Counted from the stretch's first letter, positions 9,952-19,729 are shown. The stretch: DNA of 64,000 bases from Bordetella sp. H567 (GCF_001704295.1 NZ_CP012334.1:1066084-1130083), one strand, 5' to 3'. A program made the numbers and translations. The notes: generated by a model from the sequence alone, not told the origin.

Positions 9952-10917
9952 ATGTCGCGCGAATTGCCCACCTATACCGATGTTGTCGCCGCCAGCGAAA
10001 GACTGCATGGCGCCGCGCATCGCACGCCTGTCCTGACCTCGGCGACTGCCGACGCGCGCACCGGCGCGCGGGTTTACTTCAAGTGCGAGAACTTCCAGCG
10101 CATGGGGGCGTTCAAGTTTCGCGGCGGGTATAACGCGATCGCCCGGTTGAGCCCCGAACAGCGGCGCGCCGGGGTGCTGACGTTCTCCTCCGGCAACCAT
10201 GCCCAGGCCATCGCGCTGGCCGCGCGCCTGCAGGGCGTATCGGCCACCATCATCATGCCGCTGGACGCGCCGGCGGCCAAGCGCGCGGCCACCGAGGGAT
10301 ATGGCGGCAAGGTGGTGACCTACGACCGCTACAAGGAAGACCGCGAGGCGGTCGCCGCGCGGCTTCAGGCCGAGACGGGTGCAACCCTGATCCCGCCCTA
10401 CGACCATTTCGATGTCATCGCGGGACAGGGCACGGCCGCGAAGGAGCTGTTCGAGGAAGCAGGCGAACTGGACTACCTGTTCGTATGCCTGGGCGGCGGC
10501 GGGCTGCTGTCGGGCTCCCTGCTATCCGCGGCGGCGCTCAGCCCGTCATGCAAGGTGTATGGCGTGGAGCCGGAAGCCGGCAACGACGGCCAGCAGTCGC
10601 TGCGCGCCGGGCGCGTCATCCCCATCGCCACGCCCAAATCGATTGCCGATGGCGCATTGACCACGCATCTGGGCGAGCTGACCTTTCCCATCATCCAGAA
10701 GCATGTCACCGACATCGTCACGGTGACCGATGCGCAATTGGTCGATACGATGAAGTTTTTCGCCGAACGCATGAAGATGGTGGTGGAGCCCACCGGCTGC
10801 CTGGGCGCCGCGGCGGCCTTGCAAGCGGTAGTACCCCTGCGGGACGCCCGCGTCGGCGTCATCATCAGCGGGGGCAATGTGGACCTGAAGGCGTACGCCG
10901 GCTTCCTGGCTTCCTGA
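9952..10917 (+). CDS. Threonine/serine dehydratase family PLP enzyme
   Basis: A 321-aa fold-type II PLP enzyme. Lys55 in GAFKFRGG is the Schiff-base lysine, SSGNHAQA (about 79-86) contacts substrate and cofactor, and GGGGLLSG (about 182-189) binds the PLP phosphate. Length and the lack of a C-terminal ACT domain place it with catabolic threonine dehydratases, serine racemases and threo-3-hydroxyaspartate ammonia-lyases; which of these it is cannot be decided by eye. The start at 9952 has AAGGA at 9941-9945 and is the family's normal N-terminus. It is divergent from ruvB. Confidence 0.88.
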   Translation: MSRELPTYTDVVAASERLHGAAHRTPVLTSATADARTGARVYFKCENFQRMGAFKFRGGYNAIARLSPEQRRAGVLTFSSGNHAQAIALAARLQGVSATIIMPLDAPAAKRAATEGYGGKVVTYDRYKEDREAVAARLQAETGATLIPPYDHFDVIAGQGTAAKELFEEAGELDYLFVCLGGGGLLSGSLLSAAALSPSCKVYGVEPEAGNDGQQSLRAGRVIPIATPKSIADGALTTHLGELTFPIIQKHVTDIVTVTDAQLVDTMKFFAERMKMVVEPTGCLGAAAALQAVVPLRDARVGVIISGGNVDLKAYAGFLAS

Positions 10918-11008
10918 TCTCCGTCAAGGTGGGACGGCCCGTGCTTGCATCAACCCGGGCCGACGGCGCAGAATCGACGCTGTTTCCTACGTCGACCCGG
11001 GGTGGCGG

Positions 11009-11941
11009 ATGCGTATCCTTGTCATAGGCGGCACCGGCTTCATAGGCCGTCATCTGGTCGCGCGGCTGGGCGTGGCCGAGCACCAAGTCCATGTTCCGAC
11101 GCGGCTGTACGCGCGCGGGCGCGACCTTCAAGTCGTGCCCACCGTGACCTTGTCGCAGACCGACGTGCACGATGCCGCGGCGCTGGACGAGGTGCTGGCC
11201 GATTGCGACGCGGTGATCAACCTGGTCGGCATCCTGAATGACGGCAGCGGCCGTCCCTACGGCAAGGGTTACGCCAGCGCGCACGTCGACTTGCCGCGCC
11301 GTATCGCGCAGGGCTGCGTCCGGCATGGCGTGCGGCGGATGATCCACATCAGCGCCCTGGGCGCGGATTCGCATGGCCCCAGCATGTACCTTCGATCGAA
11401 GGGTGACGGCGAAGCCGCGGTGCGCGACGCCTTCGCCGCGGCGCCCGGCCATGCCTGGACCATCGTGCGCCCCTCGGTGGTCTTCGGCCACGACGATAAC
11501 TTCACCAACCTGTTCGCCGGCTTGGCACGCTGGCTGCCCGCACTGCCCCTGGCGGGTGCCCGGGCGCGCATGCAGCCCGTCTATGTGGAAGACGTGGCGG
11601 CGGCGATCGACACGATGCTGACCAATCCGCATGCCTATGGCAAAACCTACGAGCTGGCCGGGCCGCAGGTGCTTACCCTGGGCGAGATCGCCGGCATGTG
11701 CGCGAAGTGGAGCGGCCATCCGCGCGCCGTGATCAATATTCCCATGGGCCTGGGACGTCTGCAGGCCACGATGCTGGCCTGTCTGCCAGGTAAACCCTTG
11801 ATGACGCCCGACAACCTGGACAGCCTGACGATAGACAACGTCGCGCGCGAGCAGATGGCGCCCGAATTGGGCATCGTGCCAACGGCGATGGAAGCCGTCG
11901 TCCCGGGATATCTGGCGCGCCCACGGGCACGCGAATTCTAG
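11009..11941 (+). CDS. NAD(P)-binding epimerase-like protein, NDUFA9 family
   Basis: A 310-aa Rossmann-fold protein of the atypical extended SDR type. The dinucleotide-binding motif GGTGFIG is at residues 7-13, followed by VINLVGIL and the conserved YLRSKGDGE segment. The family is related to the complex I accessory subunit NDUFA9 and is common as a stand-alone gene in proteobacteria; its bacterial role is not settled. It follows the dehydratase by 91 bp on the same strand and ends 12 bp from convergent ruvA. Confidence 0.85.
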   Translation: MRILVIGGTGFIGRHLVARLGVAEHQVHVPTRLYARGRDLQVVPTVTLSQTDVHDAAALDEVLADCDAVINLVGILNDGSGRPYGKGYASAHVDLPRRIAQGCVRHGVRRMIHISALGADSHGPSMYLRSKGDGEAAVRDAFAAAPGHAWTIVRPSVVFGHDDNFTNLFAGLARWLPALPLAGARARMQPVYVEDVAAAIDTMLTNPHAYGKTYELAGPQVLTLGEIAGMCAKWSGHPRAVINIPMGLGRLQATMLACLPGKPLMTPDNLDSLTIDNVAREQMAPELGIVPTAMEAVVPGYLARPRAREF

Positions 11942-11953
11942 GCGGCCGGTGCT

Positions 11954-12526
11954 TCAGCGCACCAGCGCCTTCAGCGCCTGCCGGATGCCATCCGATACGC
12001 CGACGCCTTCGGGCAGGCCCTTCAGCGCGGTCTGCGATTCCTTTTCCGAATAGCCCAGCGCCAGCAGCGCGTTCAGGATGTCCGACTGGTGGTTCGGCAC
12101 GGCGTGCGGCGCCGCGCCGATATCCGCGCCCAGCTTGCCGCGCATTTCCAGCAGCAGCCGTTCCGCGGTTTTCTTGCCGATGCCGGGCACCCGTGTCAGC
12201 CGTCCCGATTCCTGCAGCGTGATCGCCTGGGCCAGGTCGGCCACCGACAATCCCGACAGCACGGATAAGGCGGTGCGCGCGCCGATGCCGCTGACCTTGA
12301 TCAGCTCGCGGAATGCGCTGCGTTCGCCCACGGTGGCGAAGCCGTAGAGCAGGTGCGCGTCCTCGCGCACGGTCAGGTGGGTGTACAGCGAAATGCGTGC
12401 GCCGTTTTCGGGCAGGGCGTAGAGCGTGCTCATGGGCACGTCCACGTCATAGCCCACGCCGTTCACGTCCACGCAGACGGTGGGAGGCGATTTCTCGATC
12501 AGTGTGCCGGTCAGTCGTCCGATCAT
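11954..12526 (-). CDS. ruvA: Holliday junction DNA helicase subunit RuvA
   Basis: A 190-aa protein that binds four-way junctions and loads RuvB. It begins MIGRLTGTL, carries helix-hairpin-helix motifs around residues 70-130 ([15 protein letters not shown] and [13 protein letters not shown]) and a C-terminal domain III (about 145-190) that contacts RuvB. Length is typical. It is the last gene of a minus-strand operon with ruvC 18 bp upstream. Confidence 0.97.
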   Translation of the reverse strand: MIGRLTGTLIEKSPPTVCVDVNGVGYDVDVPMSTLYALPENGARISLYTHLTVREDAHLLYGFATVGERSAFRELIKVSGIGARTALSVLSGLSVADLAQAITLQESGRLTRVPGIGKKTAERLLLEMRGKLGADIGAAPHAVPNHQSDILNALLALGYSEKESQTALKGLPEGVGVSDGIRQALKALVR

Positions 12527-12544
12527 GTTCTGTGGTTCAGTGGG

Positions 12545-13096
12545 TTAGCCCGACAATCGTCCGCCGCGCAGGCGCATGCCCGTGCGCCGCGGTGCGAGCG
12601 GTTGCTTCAACGCCGCCAGCCGGTCGACCAGCGGCCCGACGTGCGCGTGGCAGATGGCGCAGGCCAGCGCGTCGGCGGAGTCGGGCGCGGGCAGGCCATC
12701 CAGCGCCAGCAGGCGCCGCACCATTTCCTGCACTTGTTCCTTGGCGGCCCGGCCGGTGCCGACGACGGACTTCTTGATCTGCAGCGCCGTGTATTCATGC
12801 ACCGCCAGGCCGCTATCGGCCATGGCGCACAATGCCGCCCCGCGCGCCTGGCCCAGCAGCAGCGTGGACGCGGGATTGGTGTTCAGGAAGACGATTTCCA
12901 GCGCGGCCACGTCGGGTTTGGTGTCGCGCACGATTTCGCGCAGATTGTCCAGGATCACCTTCAGGCGGTCGGCCAGCCCGTTCGCCGGCGGCACCACGAC
13001 CGTGCCGCTGGCGACGTAGCGCAGGCGCGATCCTTCGGCGTCGATGACGCCGAAGCCGGTGCGGCGCAGGCCGGGATCGACGCCGAGGATGCGCAT
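12545..13096 (-). CDS. ruvC: Holliday junction resolvase RuvC
   Basis: A 183-aa RNase H-fold endonuclease that cuts junctions processed by RuvAB. The four catalytic acids are present: D7 (ILGVDPGL), E67 (ALEIVF), D139 and D142 (APDSADALA), equivalent to D7/E66/D138/D141 of E. coli. Its start codon overlaps the purH stop by one base, so it is probably translated by coupling with purH. Confidence 0.97.
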   Translation of the reverse strand: MRILGVDPGLRRTGFGVIDAEGSRLRYVASGTVVVPPANGLADRLKVILDNLREIVRDTKPDVAALEIVFLNTNPASTLLLGQARGAALCAMADSGLAVHEYTALQIKKSVVGTGRAAKEQVQEMVRRLLALDGLPAPDSADALACAICHAHVGPLVDRLAALKQPLAPRRTGMRLRGGRLSG

Positions 13097-14685
13097 CAGT
13101 GGCGGAAGTGGCGGGTGCCGGTCAGCACCATGGCGATGCCGTGTTCGTCGGCCGCCGCGATCACCTCGTCATCGCGCACGCTGCCGCCCGGCTGGATGAC
13201 GCAATTCGCGCCCGCCGCGACCACCACGTCCAGGCCGTCGCGGAAGGGGAAGAACGCGTCGGACGCGACGGCGGAGCCGCGCAGCGTCAGGCCGGCATTC
13301 TCCGCCTTGATGGAAGCGATGCGCGCGGAGTCCACGCGGCTCATCTGGCCGGCACCCACGCCCATCGTCATGCCGTCGGCGCAGAACACGATGGCATTGG
13401 ACTTGATGTACTTGGCCACCTTCCAGGCAAACATCATGTCCTGCATCTGTTGTTCGGTGGGCTGCTTGCGCGTCACGATCTTCAGCGCGTCCGGGGCGAC
13501 CGTAAAGGCGTCGGGGGTCTGCACCAGCCAGCCGCCGCCCACGCGCTTGACGTCGAATGCATTGTGGCCGGCGCCGGTGGGCACTTCCAGCACGCGCACA
13601 TTTTTCTTCTTGGCCAACAGCGCGAGCGCGGCGCCGTCGTAGGCGGGCGCCAGCAGGACTTCGAGGAACTGCTCGCTCACGGCTTCCGCCATGGCGGCAT
13701 CCACGGGGCGGTTGAAGGCGATGATGCCGCCGAAGGCCGACGTAGGATCCGTCTTGAAAGCCTTGCGGTAGGCCTCCAGCGCGTGCTCCGCCACGGCGAC
13801 GCCGCAGGGGTTGGCATGCTTGACGATGACGCAGGCGGCGGTGTCGAAGGTGCGCACGCATTCCCAGGCCGCGTCGGCGTCCGCGATGTTGTTGTAGGAA
13901 AGCTCCTTGCCCTGCAGCTGCCGGTAGTTGCCGAGCACGCCGGCGGGGCGTTGCGGGTCGACATAGAAGGCCGCGGACTGGTGCGGGTTTTCGCCGTAGC
14001 GCAGCGCCTGCTGCTGGCGGATCTGGATCGTCAGCGTGTCGGGCCAGGGATGGCGCGCCGGCGCGGCATCCTGCGCGGGCGCGGCGTCCGCCAGGCTGCT
14101 CAGGTAGGCGGCGATGGCGCCGTCGTACGCGGCGGTGTGCGCATATACCTTGGTGGCCAGCGCCAGCCGCAGTGCATAGGACGTGGTACCGGACGCATCG
14201 ATTTCGCCCAGCACGCGGGCATAGTCCGCCGGGTCGATCACGACGGTAACCCCGCCGGCTTCCGTGCCGTGGTTCTTGGCGGCCGCGCGCAACATCGCCG
14301 GCCCGCCGATATCGATGTTTTCGACGGCGTCGGCAAAGGTGCAGCCTTCGCGCGCCACGGTTTCACGGAAGGGGTACAGGTTGACGACCAGCAGGTCGAT
14401 GCGGTCGATGCCCTGGTCCCGCAGGGTCGCCATGTGCGCTGCGCTGTCGCGGCGCGCGAGCAGGCCGCCGTGGATCTTGGGATGCAAGGTCTTGACGCGG
14501 CCGTCCAGGATTTCCGGCGAGCCGGTATGCGCGGCGACTTCGGTCACCTGCAGGCCGGCGTCGGCCAGCAGCTTCGCGGTGCCGCCGGTGGAGAGCAGGC
14601 GTACGCCGCGTGCCGCCAGCGAGCGGGCGAATTCAACGATGCCGGTCTTGTCGGAGACCGAGAGGAGGGCGGTTTCGATTTTCAT
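13096..14685 (-). CDS. purH: Bifunctional AICAR formyltransferase / IMP cyclohydrolase
   Basis: A 529-aa enzyme for the last two steps of IMP synthesis. The N-terminal MGS-like cyclohydrolase domain (about 1-150) shows [11 protein letters not shown] and STGGTAKLL, then [12 protein letters not shown]. The C-terminal transformylase domain contains KHANPCGVA with the catalytic Lys-His. Length matches E. coli PurH (529). It lies 48 bp downstream of fis and overlaps ruvC, as in the conserved betaproteobacterial dusB-fis-purH-ruvC order. Confidence 0.97.
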   Translation of the reverse strand: MKIETALLSVSDKTGIVEFARSLAARGVRLLSTGGTAKLLADAGLQVTEVAAHTGSPEILDGRVKTLHPKIHGGLLARRDSAAHMATLRDQGIDRIDLLVVNLYPFRETVAREGCTFADAVENIDIGGPAMLRAAAKNHGTEAGGVTVVIDPADYARVLGEIDASGTTSYALRLALATKVYAHTAAYDGAIAAYLSSLADAAPAQDAAPARHPWPDTLTIQIRQQQALRYGENPHQSAAFYVDPQRPAGVLGNYRQLQGKELSYNNIADADAAWECVRTFDTAACVIVKHANPCGVAVAEHALEAYRKAFKTDPTSAFGGIIAFNRPVDAAMAEAVSEQFLEVLLAPAYDGAALALLAKKKNVRVLEVPTGAGHNAFDVKRVGGGWLVQTPDAFTVAPDALKIVTRKQPTEQQMQDMMFAWKVAKYIKSNAIVFCADGMTMGVGAGQMSRVDSARIASIKAENAGLTLRGSAVASDAFFPFRDGLDVVVAAGANCVIQPGGSVRDDEVIAAADEHGIAMVLTGTRHFRH

Positions 14686-14733
14686 GATGGGAGTCGGGGA
14701 AGCGCGAGGCGGCTCGCTAGCGGCGGAGAGTGT

Positions 14734-14973
14734 TCAAACGTGGATGTTGTGCGCGAGCAGTTTCTTGCGCAAGGTATTGCGCGTGATGCCCAGCATTTCG
14801 GAAGCGCGCGACTGATTGCCGCCGGCCCGTTCCATCGCCATTTCGAGGACCGGCCTTTCCACGCAGCGCATCACCATTTCCCACATATCGTGGGGTTCGG
14901 CGTCGCCGAGGTCTTCGAAATAGCGCTCCAGGCTGGCGCGCACGCATTCTTCCAGGACATCTTTTTTACTCAT
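14734..14973 (-). CDS. fis: DNA-binding protein Fis
   Basis: A 79-aa nucleoid-associated and regulatory protein. The C-terminal helix-turn-helix GGNQSRASEMLGITRNTLRKKL is nearly identical to Fis/NtrC-type domains. Start chosen at ATG 14973 (MSKKDVLEE); an in-frame TTG at 14985 would add four residues. It sits 37 bp after dusB, the same dusB-fis pairing known in E. coli where dusB provides the promoter. No strong Shine-Dalgarno sequence is seen, so coupling to dusB may matter. Confidence 0.95.
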   Translation of the reverse strand: MSKKDVLEECVRASLERYFEDLGDAEPHDMWEMVMRCVERPVLEMAMERAGGNQSRASEMLGITRNTLRKKLLAHNIHV

Positions 14974-15010
14974 ATTGAGGCACAACTATTTTTTGTTTAT
15001 GTGAATGGCG

Positions 15011-16036
15011 TCAGGCCGCCAGCAGGGTTTGCGTGCGGTCGGCCTGCCCAGGCCGGCCGTCGCGCGGAAAGTGGTCGAACCAGGCGCCCACGGCGCGTGC
15101 CTGCGCGGCCGTGTCGTCGATGCGATTCATGGCGGCGCGGAACGCGTCGGCGCCGGAAAGGCCTTCGACATACCAGCCGATGTGCTTGCGCGCGGTCCGG
15201 ACACCCGTGTGTTCGCCGTAGAAGCGGTAATGATCGTCCAGGTGTTCGAGCAGCAGGTCGCGCATTTCGCCGTAGGTAGGCGGGGCCAGCCTGGCCCCGG
15301 TGCGCAGGTAGTGCTCGACTTCCCGGAAGATCCACGGACGGCCCTGGGCGGCCCGCCCGATCATCACGGCGTCCGCGCCAGTGTAGTCGAGGACGAAGCG
15401 CGCTTTTTCGGGACTGTCGATATCGCCGTTGGCCACCACCGGAATCCGGACGGCGGCCTTCACGGCGCGGATGGTGTCATATTCGGCGTGGCCGGAGTAA
15501 AGGTCGGCGCGTGTGCGGCCATGCAGGGTCAGGGCCGCGATGCCGGCCTCTTCGGCCAGGCGAGCGATGCGCAGGGCGTTGCGGTTGTCGCGGTCCCAGC
15601 CGGTGCGGGTCTTGAGCGTCACGGGCACGCCCAGGGGTGCGCAGGCGCGCACGACGGCGTCCAGGATGCGCGCCACCAGGTCCTCGTGGCGCAGCAGCGC
15701 GGATCCCGACGCCACATTGCATACCTTCTTGACCGGGCAGCCCATGTTGATATCGATGATGCGGGCACCCTTGCCCGCATTGAAGGCGGCGGCCTCGGCC
15801 ATCATGGCCGGGTCGGCCCCGGCGATCTGCACCGCGACCGGCGCGATCTCGCCGTCATGGTTCAGGCGGCGCGAGGTCTTGACGCTATCCCACAGGCGCG
15901 GGTTGCTGGCGGCCATCTCCGACACGGCGTATCCCGCGCCCAGCCGCTTGCACAGCTGGCGGAACGGGCGGTCCGTCACGCCTGCCATGGGCGCGACCAG
16001 CACGTTGTTGGGAAGGGTCCAGGGGCCGATTTGCAT
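15011..16036 (-). CDS. dusB: tRNA-dihydrouridine synthase DusB
   Basis: A 341-aa flavin enzyme that reduces uridines in the tRNA D-loop. Visible are the N-terminal APMAGVTDRPFR, the catalytic-cysteine motif NMGCP (Cys100), RTGWDRDN, the LHGRTR strand and the FMN-phosphate site GADAVMIGRAAQGRPW. First gene of the minus-strand run dusB-fis-purH-ruvC-ruvA. A TAAAAT box (16048-16043 on the minus strand) is only a few bases before the ATG. Confidence 0.96.
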   Translation of the reverse strand: MQIGPWTLPNNVLVAPMAGVTDRPFRQLCKRLGAGYAVSEMAASNPRLWDSVKTSRRLNHDGEIAPVAVQIAGADPAMMAEAAAFNAGKGARIIDINMGCPVKKVCNVASGSALLRHEDLVARILDAVVRACAPLGVPVTLKTRTGWDRDNRNALRIARLAEEAGIAALTLHGRTRADLYSGHAEYDTIRAVKAAVRIPVVANGDIDSPEKARFVLDYTGADAVMIGRAAQGRPWIFREVEHYLRTGARLAPPTYGEMRDLLLEHLDDHYRFYGEHTGVRTARKHIGWYVEGLSGADAFRAAMNRIDDTAAQARAVGAWFDHFPRDGRPGQADRTQTLLAA

Positions 16037-16049
16037 CCGCGGATTTTAC

Positions 16050-16069
16050 CCGGGCCGGATACGGCCCGG
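16050..16069 (-). promoter_or_regulatory. Perfect 8-bp dyad just upstream of dusB
   Basis: CCGGGCCG (16050-16057) and CGGCCCGG (16062-16069) flank GATA, 13 bp before the dusB start and abutting a TAAAAT box read on the minus strand. It could be an operator in the dusB-fis promoter or an RNA hairpin; there is no T-tract, so it is not a terminator. Confidence 0.4.
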
Positions 16070-16284
16070 ATTACGCAGGGTGCAAGCCCGCGTAAGCACC
16101 CACCGGCGCCGCGCCCGTGCAGGCCCGTACGCTCGTGCGGAGGGAGCACGCTTTAGTATCTGCGTGGGCGGCCTGCCCCGGCCATCCAGTCGGCTCCTGG
16201 ACGTGCCCGGCCGGCCTAGGGCCTGCTCGCGCGAGAAGGCGATTCAGACTGGCCGAGTCCGGCGCGGCAGACCAGGGGCGGCAA

Positions 16285-17481
16285 TCAGGCCCGCCAGCCT
16301 TGCAGCAGGTGCCTGGCCAGTGGCGCCCGCAGGGGCGCGGCCAGGTCCAGCGCCAGCAGCGCCAAGCCGCAGGCGTGTTCGACCGGGGCCAGGCCGGTGG
16401 TGAACACACGCGGCAGCAGGTCCGTCAGCGCGGTGGTGAGCCAGCGATCGCCGCGGCGCGCGCCCGCGAAGGCGCGCAGGGTCACGCCGGGATCGCCCGT
16501 GGGGTCGCGCAGCCAGGGCGCCAGCGATTGCGCCAGGCTGGCGGCATCGCGCAATCCCAGGTTCAGCCCCTGTCCCGCGACGGGATGCAGCGTCTGGGCG
16601 GCATTGCCGATGGCCACGACGCGGCCGTCGACCTGCGTGCGCCGCATGCTCATGAAAAGCGAAGAGACATGGCGGTCGGCGATGCAGGTCAGCGGACCGA
16701 GACGGTCGCCGAAGGCGCTGCTGACCGCGCGCGAGAACGCCGCCGCGTCCAGCTTCGCCAGTTCGGCCGCATGGGCAGGCGCGCAGCACCACACCACCGC
16801 ATAACAATCGTCGCCGGCGGGGTGGGGCAGCAGGGCCAGCGGGCCTTCGCGGGTAAACCGCTCGTAGGCCCACCCCGGCCGCGGACGGGCCGCGCGCACG
16901 GCGGTCAGCACGGCATCCTGGCCGTATTCGCGGCGCAGTTGCCCCGTTGCGGCGCCGTCGGACACGACGGCCACGGCACAGCGCGTTTCCCTTCCGTCGG
17001 CCGCGCGCACGACGACGCCTTCGTGATCGCGCGCCGCCACCCGGGAGCCATGGGCGTGCAGCACCGTGATGCCGGACTGCCCCACGGCCCGCGCCAGCGC
17101 CTCCCGCACGGCGGGATAGGGCGCGACGGCGCCCAGCTGCGGCACCTGGAAGTCCGTGTGGCGGATGACCGCATGGCCGAGCCGGCCGCGCTGCGAAACG
17201 TGGATGGTATGGATGGGCGCGGCGCCGGGCGGCCGTGCCCCCAGGGTTTCGAGCAGCACCAGGCTGCCATGGTTAAGGGCAAGGACGCGTGCCTCCGCGC
17301 CCGCGGTGGCGCCGGGGCCGGTCGGTGGCGGCGATGCCGTTTCGGCCGCCCGGGCCGGCGGCGCGCCCTGTATGAGGGCGATGCGCGACGGGTCGTCCAT
17401 GACGCGCGCCAGCATCAGCGCCAGGGCCTGTCCCACCGGGCCCGCGCCCAGGATCGCGATAGGGAATGCGGAGTCATCCAT
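16285..17481 (-). CDS. UbiH/UbiF/COQ6-family FAD monooxygenase
   Basis: A 398-aa flavin hydroxylase, probably adding a hydroxyl group to the ubiquinone ring at the membrane. The FAD-binding GAGPVG is at residues 12-17, and the second FAD motif GNAAQTLHPVAGQGLNLGLRD includes the family signature. pepP lies upstream on the same strand, as in the E. coli pepP-ubiH-ubiI locus, which supports a UbiH-type role. The GD of the usual AIGDAAH motif is GN here, a tolerated change. Which ring position is modified cannot be told from sequence. Confidence 0.85.
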   Translation of the reverse strand: MDDSAFPIAILGAGPVGQALALMLARVMDDPSRIALIQGAPPARAAETASPPPTGPGATAGAEARVLALNHGSLVLLETLGARPPGAAPIHTIHVSQRGRLGHAVIRHTDFQVPQLGAVAPYPAVREALARAVGQSGITVLHAHGSRVAARDHEGVVVRAADGRETRCAVAVVSDGAATGQLRREYGQDAVLTAVRAARPRPGWAYERFTREGPLALLPHPAGDDCYAVVWCCAPAHAAELAKLDAAAFSRAVSSAFGDRLGPLTCIADRHVSSLFMSMRRTQVDGRVVAIGNAAQTLHPVAGQGLNLGLRDAASLAQSLAPWLRDPTGDPGVTLRAFAGARRGDRWLTTALTDLLPRVFTTGLAPVEHACGLALLALDLAAPLRAPLARHLLQGWRA

Positions 17482-17495
17482 GCCCGAATTCTAGC

Positions 17496-17501
17496 TACAA
17501 T
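17496..17501 (+). promoter_or_regulatory. Putative -10 box TACAAT for the TM2 gene
   Basis: TACAAT lies 32 bp before the TM2-domain gene and just upstream of the divergent ubiH-family start. The same hexamer precedes several genes in this window (19503, 20779, 22840, 29098). No good -35 partner is seen here. Confidence 0.35.
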
Positions 17502-17533
17502 CCTCGACGCGGCCCGTCCGCAATGGGATTCCT

Positions 17534-17986
17534 ATGGCCGAAGCCTCTTCCGTTCTGCAGTCGCCGTCTCGCGCGCCCCGCACCAAGGTGCGGGCCGGTT
17601 TGCTTGCCCTGTTTTTCGGCTGGATGGGCGCGCACTGGTGGTATCTCGGGCGCCGCGGTGCCATCTGGGTGACCGTATACGCGGTCGCCTGCCTGGCCGC
17701 GACCCGCTGGTATCCGGTCTGGTACGACAATCCCGCTTTCTTCCTGCTGTTCATTCCCATGACCGACGGCTTCATCGAGAGCGCCGTGCTGTGCCTGCGC
17801 GCCGATGAGAAATTCGACCGTGCCTACAATCCCGGCCTGGGCACGCCATCGCGCACGGGCTGGGGCCCGGTGCTGGTCGCGCTGGCGGCGGTCCTGGTCG
17901 GCTCCATCTGCACCATGTTCGCCATCGCCATGGTCGTCGTGTACGTCTGGCAGACCATGGGCTGGCTGGAAGGCTACGTGCTCTGA
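17534..17986 (+). CDS. TM2-domain membrane protein
   Basis: A 150-aa inner-membrane protein with four predicted helices. The first two carry the TM2 pattern (LLALFFGWMGAHWWYLGRRG), a glycine-rich pair of helices found in many small bacterial proteins of unknown role. The C-terminal half has another hydrophobic pair after a short hydrophilic loop (YNPGLGTPSRTG). It is inserted on the opposite strand between pepP and the ubiH-family gene and starts 52 bp from the latter, so the two are divergent. Function not known. Confidence 0.8.
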   Translation: MAEASSVLQSPSRAPRTKVRAGLLALFFGWMGAHWWYLGRRGAIWVTVYAVACLAATRWYPVWYDNPAFFLLFIPMTDGFIESAVLCLRADEKFDRAYNPGLGTPSRTGWGPVLVALAAVLVGSICTMFAIAMVVVYVWQTMGWLEGYVL

Positions 17987-17999
17987 CGGCGCCGCGGCG

Positions 18000-19343
18000 C
18001 TACTCCCGCATCAAGGCCTCTATCTCGCGTGCATCCACCGGCACGCCGCGCGTGATCAGCTCGCAGCCTTCGTCGGTGACCAGGGCATCGTCCTCGGTAC
18101 GGATGCCGATATTCCAGAAGGCCTCGGGTACGTCGTCCGCCGGCCGTACGTAGATGCCCGGCTCTATCGTCAGCAGCATCCCCTTTTCCAGGGCGCGCCA
18201 CGGCCGTTCCGGCCCGGCCGCTGCGTCCGGCATGCGGTAGTCCCCCACGTCATGCACATCCAGGCCCAGCCAGTGGCCGGTGCGGTGCATATAGAAGCGG
18301 TTGTAGGCCTTCGATTCCAGCACCCCATCCAGCGAGCCTTGTAGCAGGCCCGCATCGATCATCCCCTGGGCCAGGACGCGGATGGCGGCTTCATGGCCGT
18401 CGTTCCAGGTGAGCCCGGGACGGGTCGCCGCGCTTGCCGCATCCTGCGCCGCCACGGTCAGGTCGTACAGCAGGCGCTGGGGACCGCTGTAGCGTCCGTT
18501 GACCGGAAAGGTGCGCGTGATGTCGGCGGCATAGCCGTCCACCTCGCAGCCGCCGTCCACCAGCAGTAGATGGCCGTCTTGCAGCACGGCGTCCCCGGCC
18601 GGATAGTGCAGGATGCAGGCATTCGGTCCCGTCGCGACGATGGTGTTGTAAGCCGGGGCCTGCGCGCCGTGGCGGCGAAATTCATACAGCAGCTCGGCTT
18701 CGATCTCGTACTCCCGCATGCCGGGCCGCGTGTGGCGCATGGCGCGCGCGTGCGCGCCCGCCGAAATGCGGGCGGCGCGCCGCATGGTGGCGATCTCGTC
18801 GGGGTCCTTTACCAGCCGCATTTCCGCGATCAGCGGCAGCGGGTCCTGCTGGCGCGCCGGCGGGCGCTGGCCTGTCCGGGATAGCCGGCGCACCGCCCCG
18901 GTGGCGCGGCGCACGCATTCGTCGACGCGGGTGTCGCGCAGCAGCGAGGCAAACAGCGTGGGGTGGTCCAGCAGCATGCCCGGCAGCAGGTCGTCCAGCC
19001 GTTCCACCGGATAGGCTTCGTCGAAGCCGAAGCGCGCGACGGCGGCCTCAGGCCCGGCGCTGCGGCCTTCCCACAGTTCCCGCTCTGGGTTCTTGTCGCG
19101 GCAGAACAGCACGGCGCGGTCCGTCGCGCCGGCGATCAGCACCAGCCAGGCGTCCGGCTCCGGAAACCCCGTCAGGTATAGAAAATCGCTGTCCTGGCGA
19201 TAGGGATATTCCGCGTCGCGGTTGCGCATGACCGGCGGCGCGGCGGGCAGCAGGGCGATGCCGCCGCCCGCGGCGCGCATGAGGTCCTGCAGACGGCGGC
19301 GGCGCGCGATGTGAGGGGCAAAATCGTCGGGTGGCAGGCTCAT
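18000..19343 (-). CDS. pepP: Xaa-Pro aminopeptidase (PepP family)
   Basis: A 447-aa M24B metallopeptidase removing N-terminal residues before proline. An N-terminal creatinase-like domain (about 1-175) precedes the pita-bread catalytic domain with dimetal ligands in VDGGCEVDGYAADITRTFPV (two Asp), HRTGHWLGLDVHD (His), LTIEPGIYV (Glu) and RTEDDALV (Glu). Length fits E. coli PepP (441). Its gene ends 14 bp from the convergent TM2 gene. Confidence 0.93.
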   Translation of the reverse strand: MSLPPDDFAPHIARRRRLQDLMRAAGGGIALLPAAPPVMRNRDAEYPYRQDSDFLYLTGFPEPDAWLVLIAGATDRAVLFCRDKNPERELWEGRSAGPEAAVARFGFDEAYPVERLDDLLPGMLLDHPTLFASLLRDTRVDECVRRATGAVRRLSRTGQRPPARQQDPLPLIAEMRLVKDPDEIATMRRAARISAGAHARAMRHTRPGMREYEIEAELLYEFRRHGAQAPAYNTIVATGPNACILHYPAGDAVLQDGHLLLVDGGCEVDGYAADITRTFPVNGRYSGPQRLLYDLTVAAQDAASAATRPGLTWNDGHEAAIRVLAQGMIDAGLLQGSLDGVLESKAYNRFYMHRTGHWLGLDVHDVGDYRMPDAAAGPERPWRALEKGMLLTIEPGIYVRPADDVPEAFWNIGIRTEDDALVTDEGCELITRGVPVDAREIEALMRE

Positions 19344-19499
19344 TGGTGGACCGTCCTGTCGCTACGCGACTGCCTGCCCAAGGGCGGGAGCGCCCCTTCG
19401 GGCGGCCGTGCGGTGGCGCTCATGGCGTATCCGGCTGTGTCGGAGACGCTACTTTACCCCGTGTCCAGCGTGTTTCACGGCACAGGACGTTTAACCTCC
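19344..19499. other. Intergenic region before the riboswitch promoter
   Basis: About 150 bp between divergent pepP and the riboswitch-led gene. It contains a GGGCGGGAGCGCCC inverted repeat near 19383 but no credible gene. Confidence 0.4.
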
Positions 19500-19508
19500 T
19501 GCTACAAT
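19500..19508 (+). promoter_or_regulatory. Extended -10 promoter (TGCTACAAT)
   Basis: TGCTACAAT has the extended -10 TGN plus TACAAT, placing the transcript start near 19515, immediately before the conserved riboswitch core. No matching -35 is evident, as is allowed for extended -10 promoters. Confidence 0.55.
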
Positions 19509-19517
19509 CCGCCCGTT

Positions 19518-19700
19518 GTCATTGGGGAGTAGCCATCCTTGCCCCAAGGAGTTTGCGTCAACACACTTGGCGGCCCATGGGCCCCATGGCGCAAACGGCC
19601 TCTGCCACGGGCGCGCTTGCCGCGCGCCGGGCGGGTCAGCCAGGCGAGACCTTTGGCCACGACGCGCTAACCCAGCCGGGCGAGCCGTGTCGTCGCGCCA
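19518..19700 (+). promoter_or_regulatory. yybP-ykoY manganese riboswitch
   Basis: The segment shows the invariant core of this Mn2+-sensing RNA: GGGGAGTAGCC (19524-19534), GCGTCAACACAC (19555-19566), GGCGAGACC (19643-19651) and ACGACGCGCTAACCC (19659-19673), with GC-rich pairing segments between them. The class is known to activate manganese exporters (MntP, TerC/Alx, P-type ATPases, CaCA-type exchangers). Here it lies directly upstream of a CaCA-family gene. The 3' boundary is approximate; the expression platform probably hides the start region of that gene. Confidence 0.85.
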
Positions 19701-19729
19701 TCGGTATCCGCTCGTCCGGCTGCGTCACC

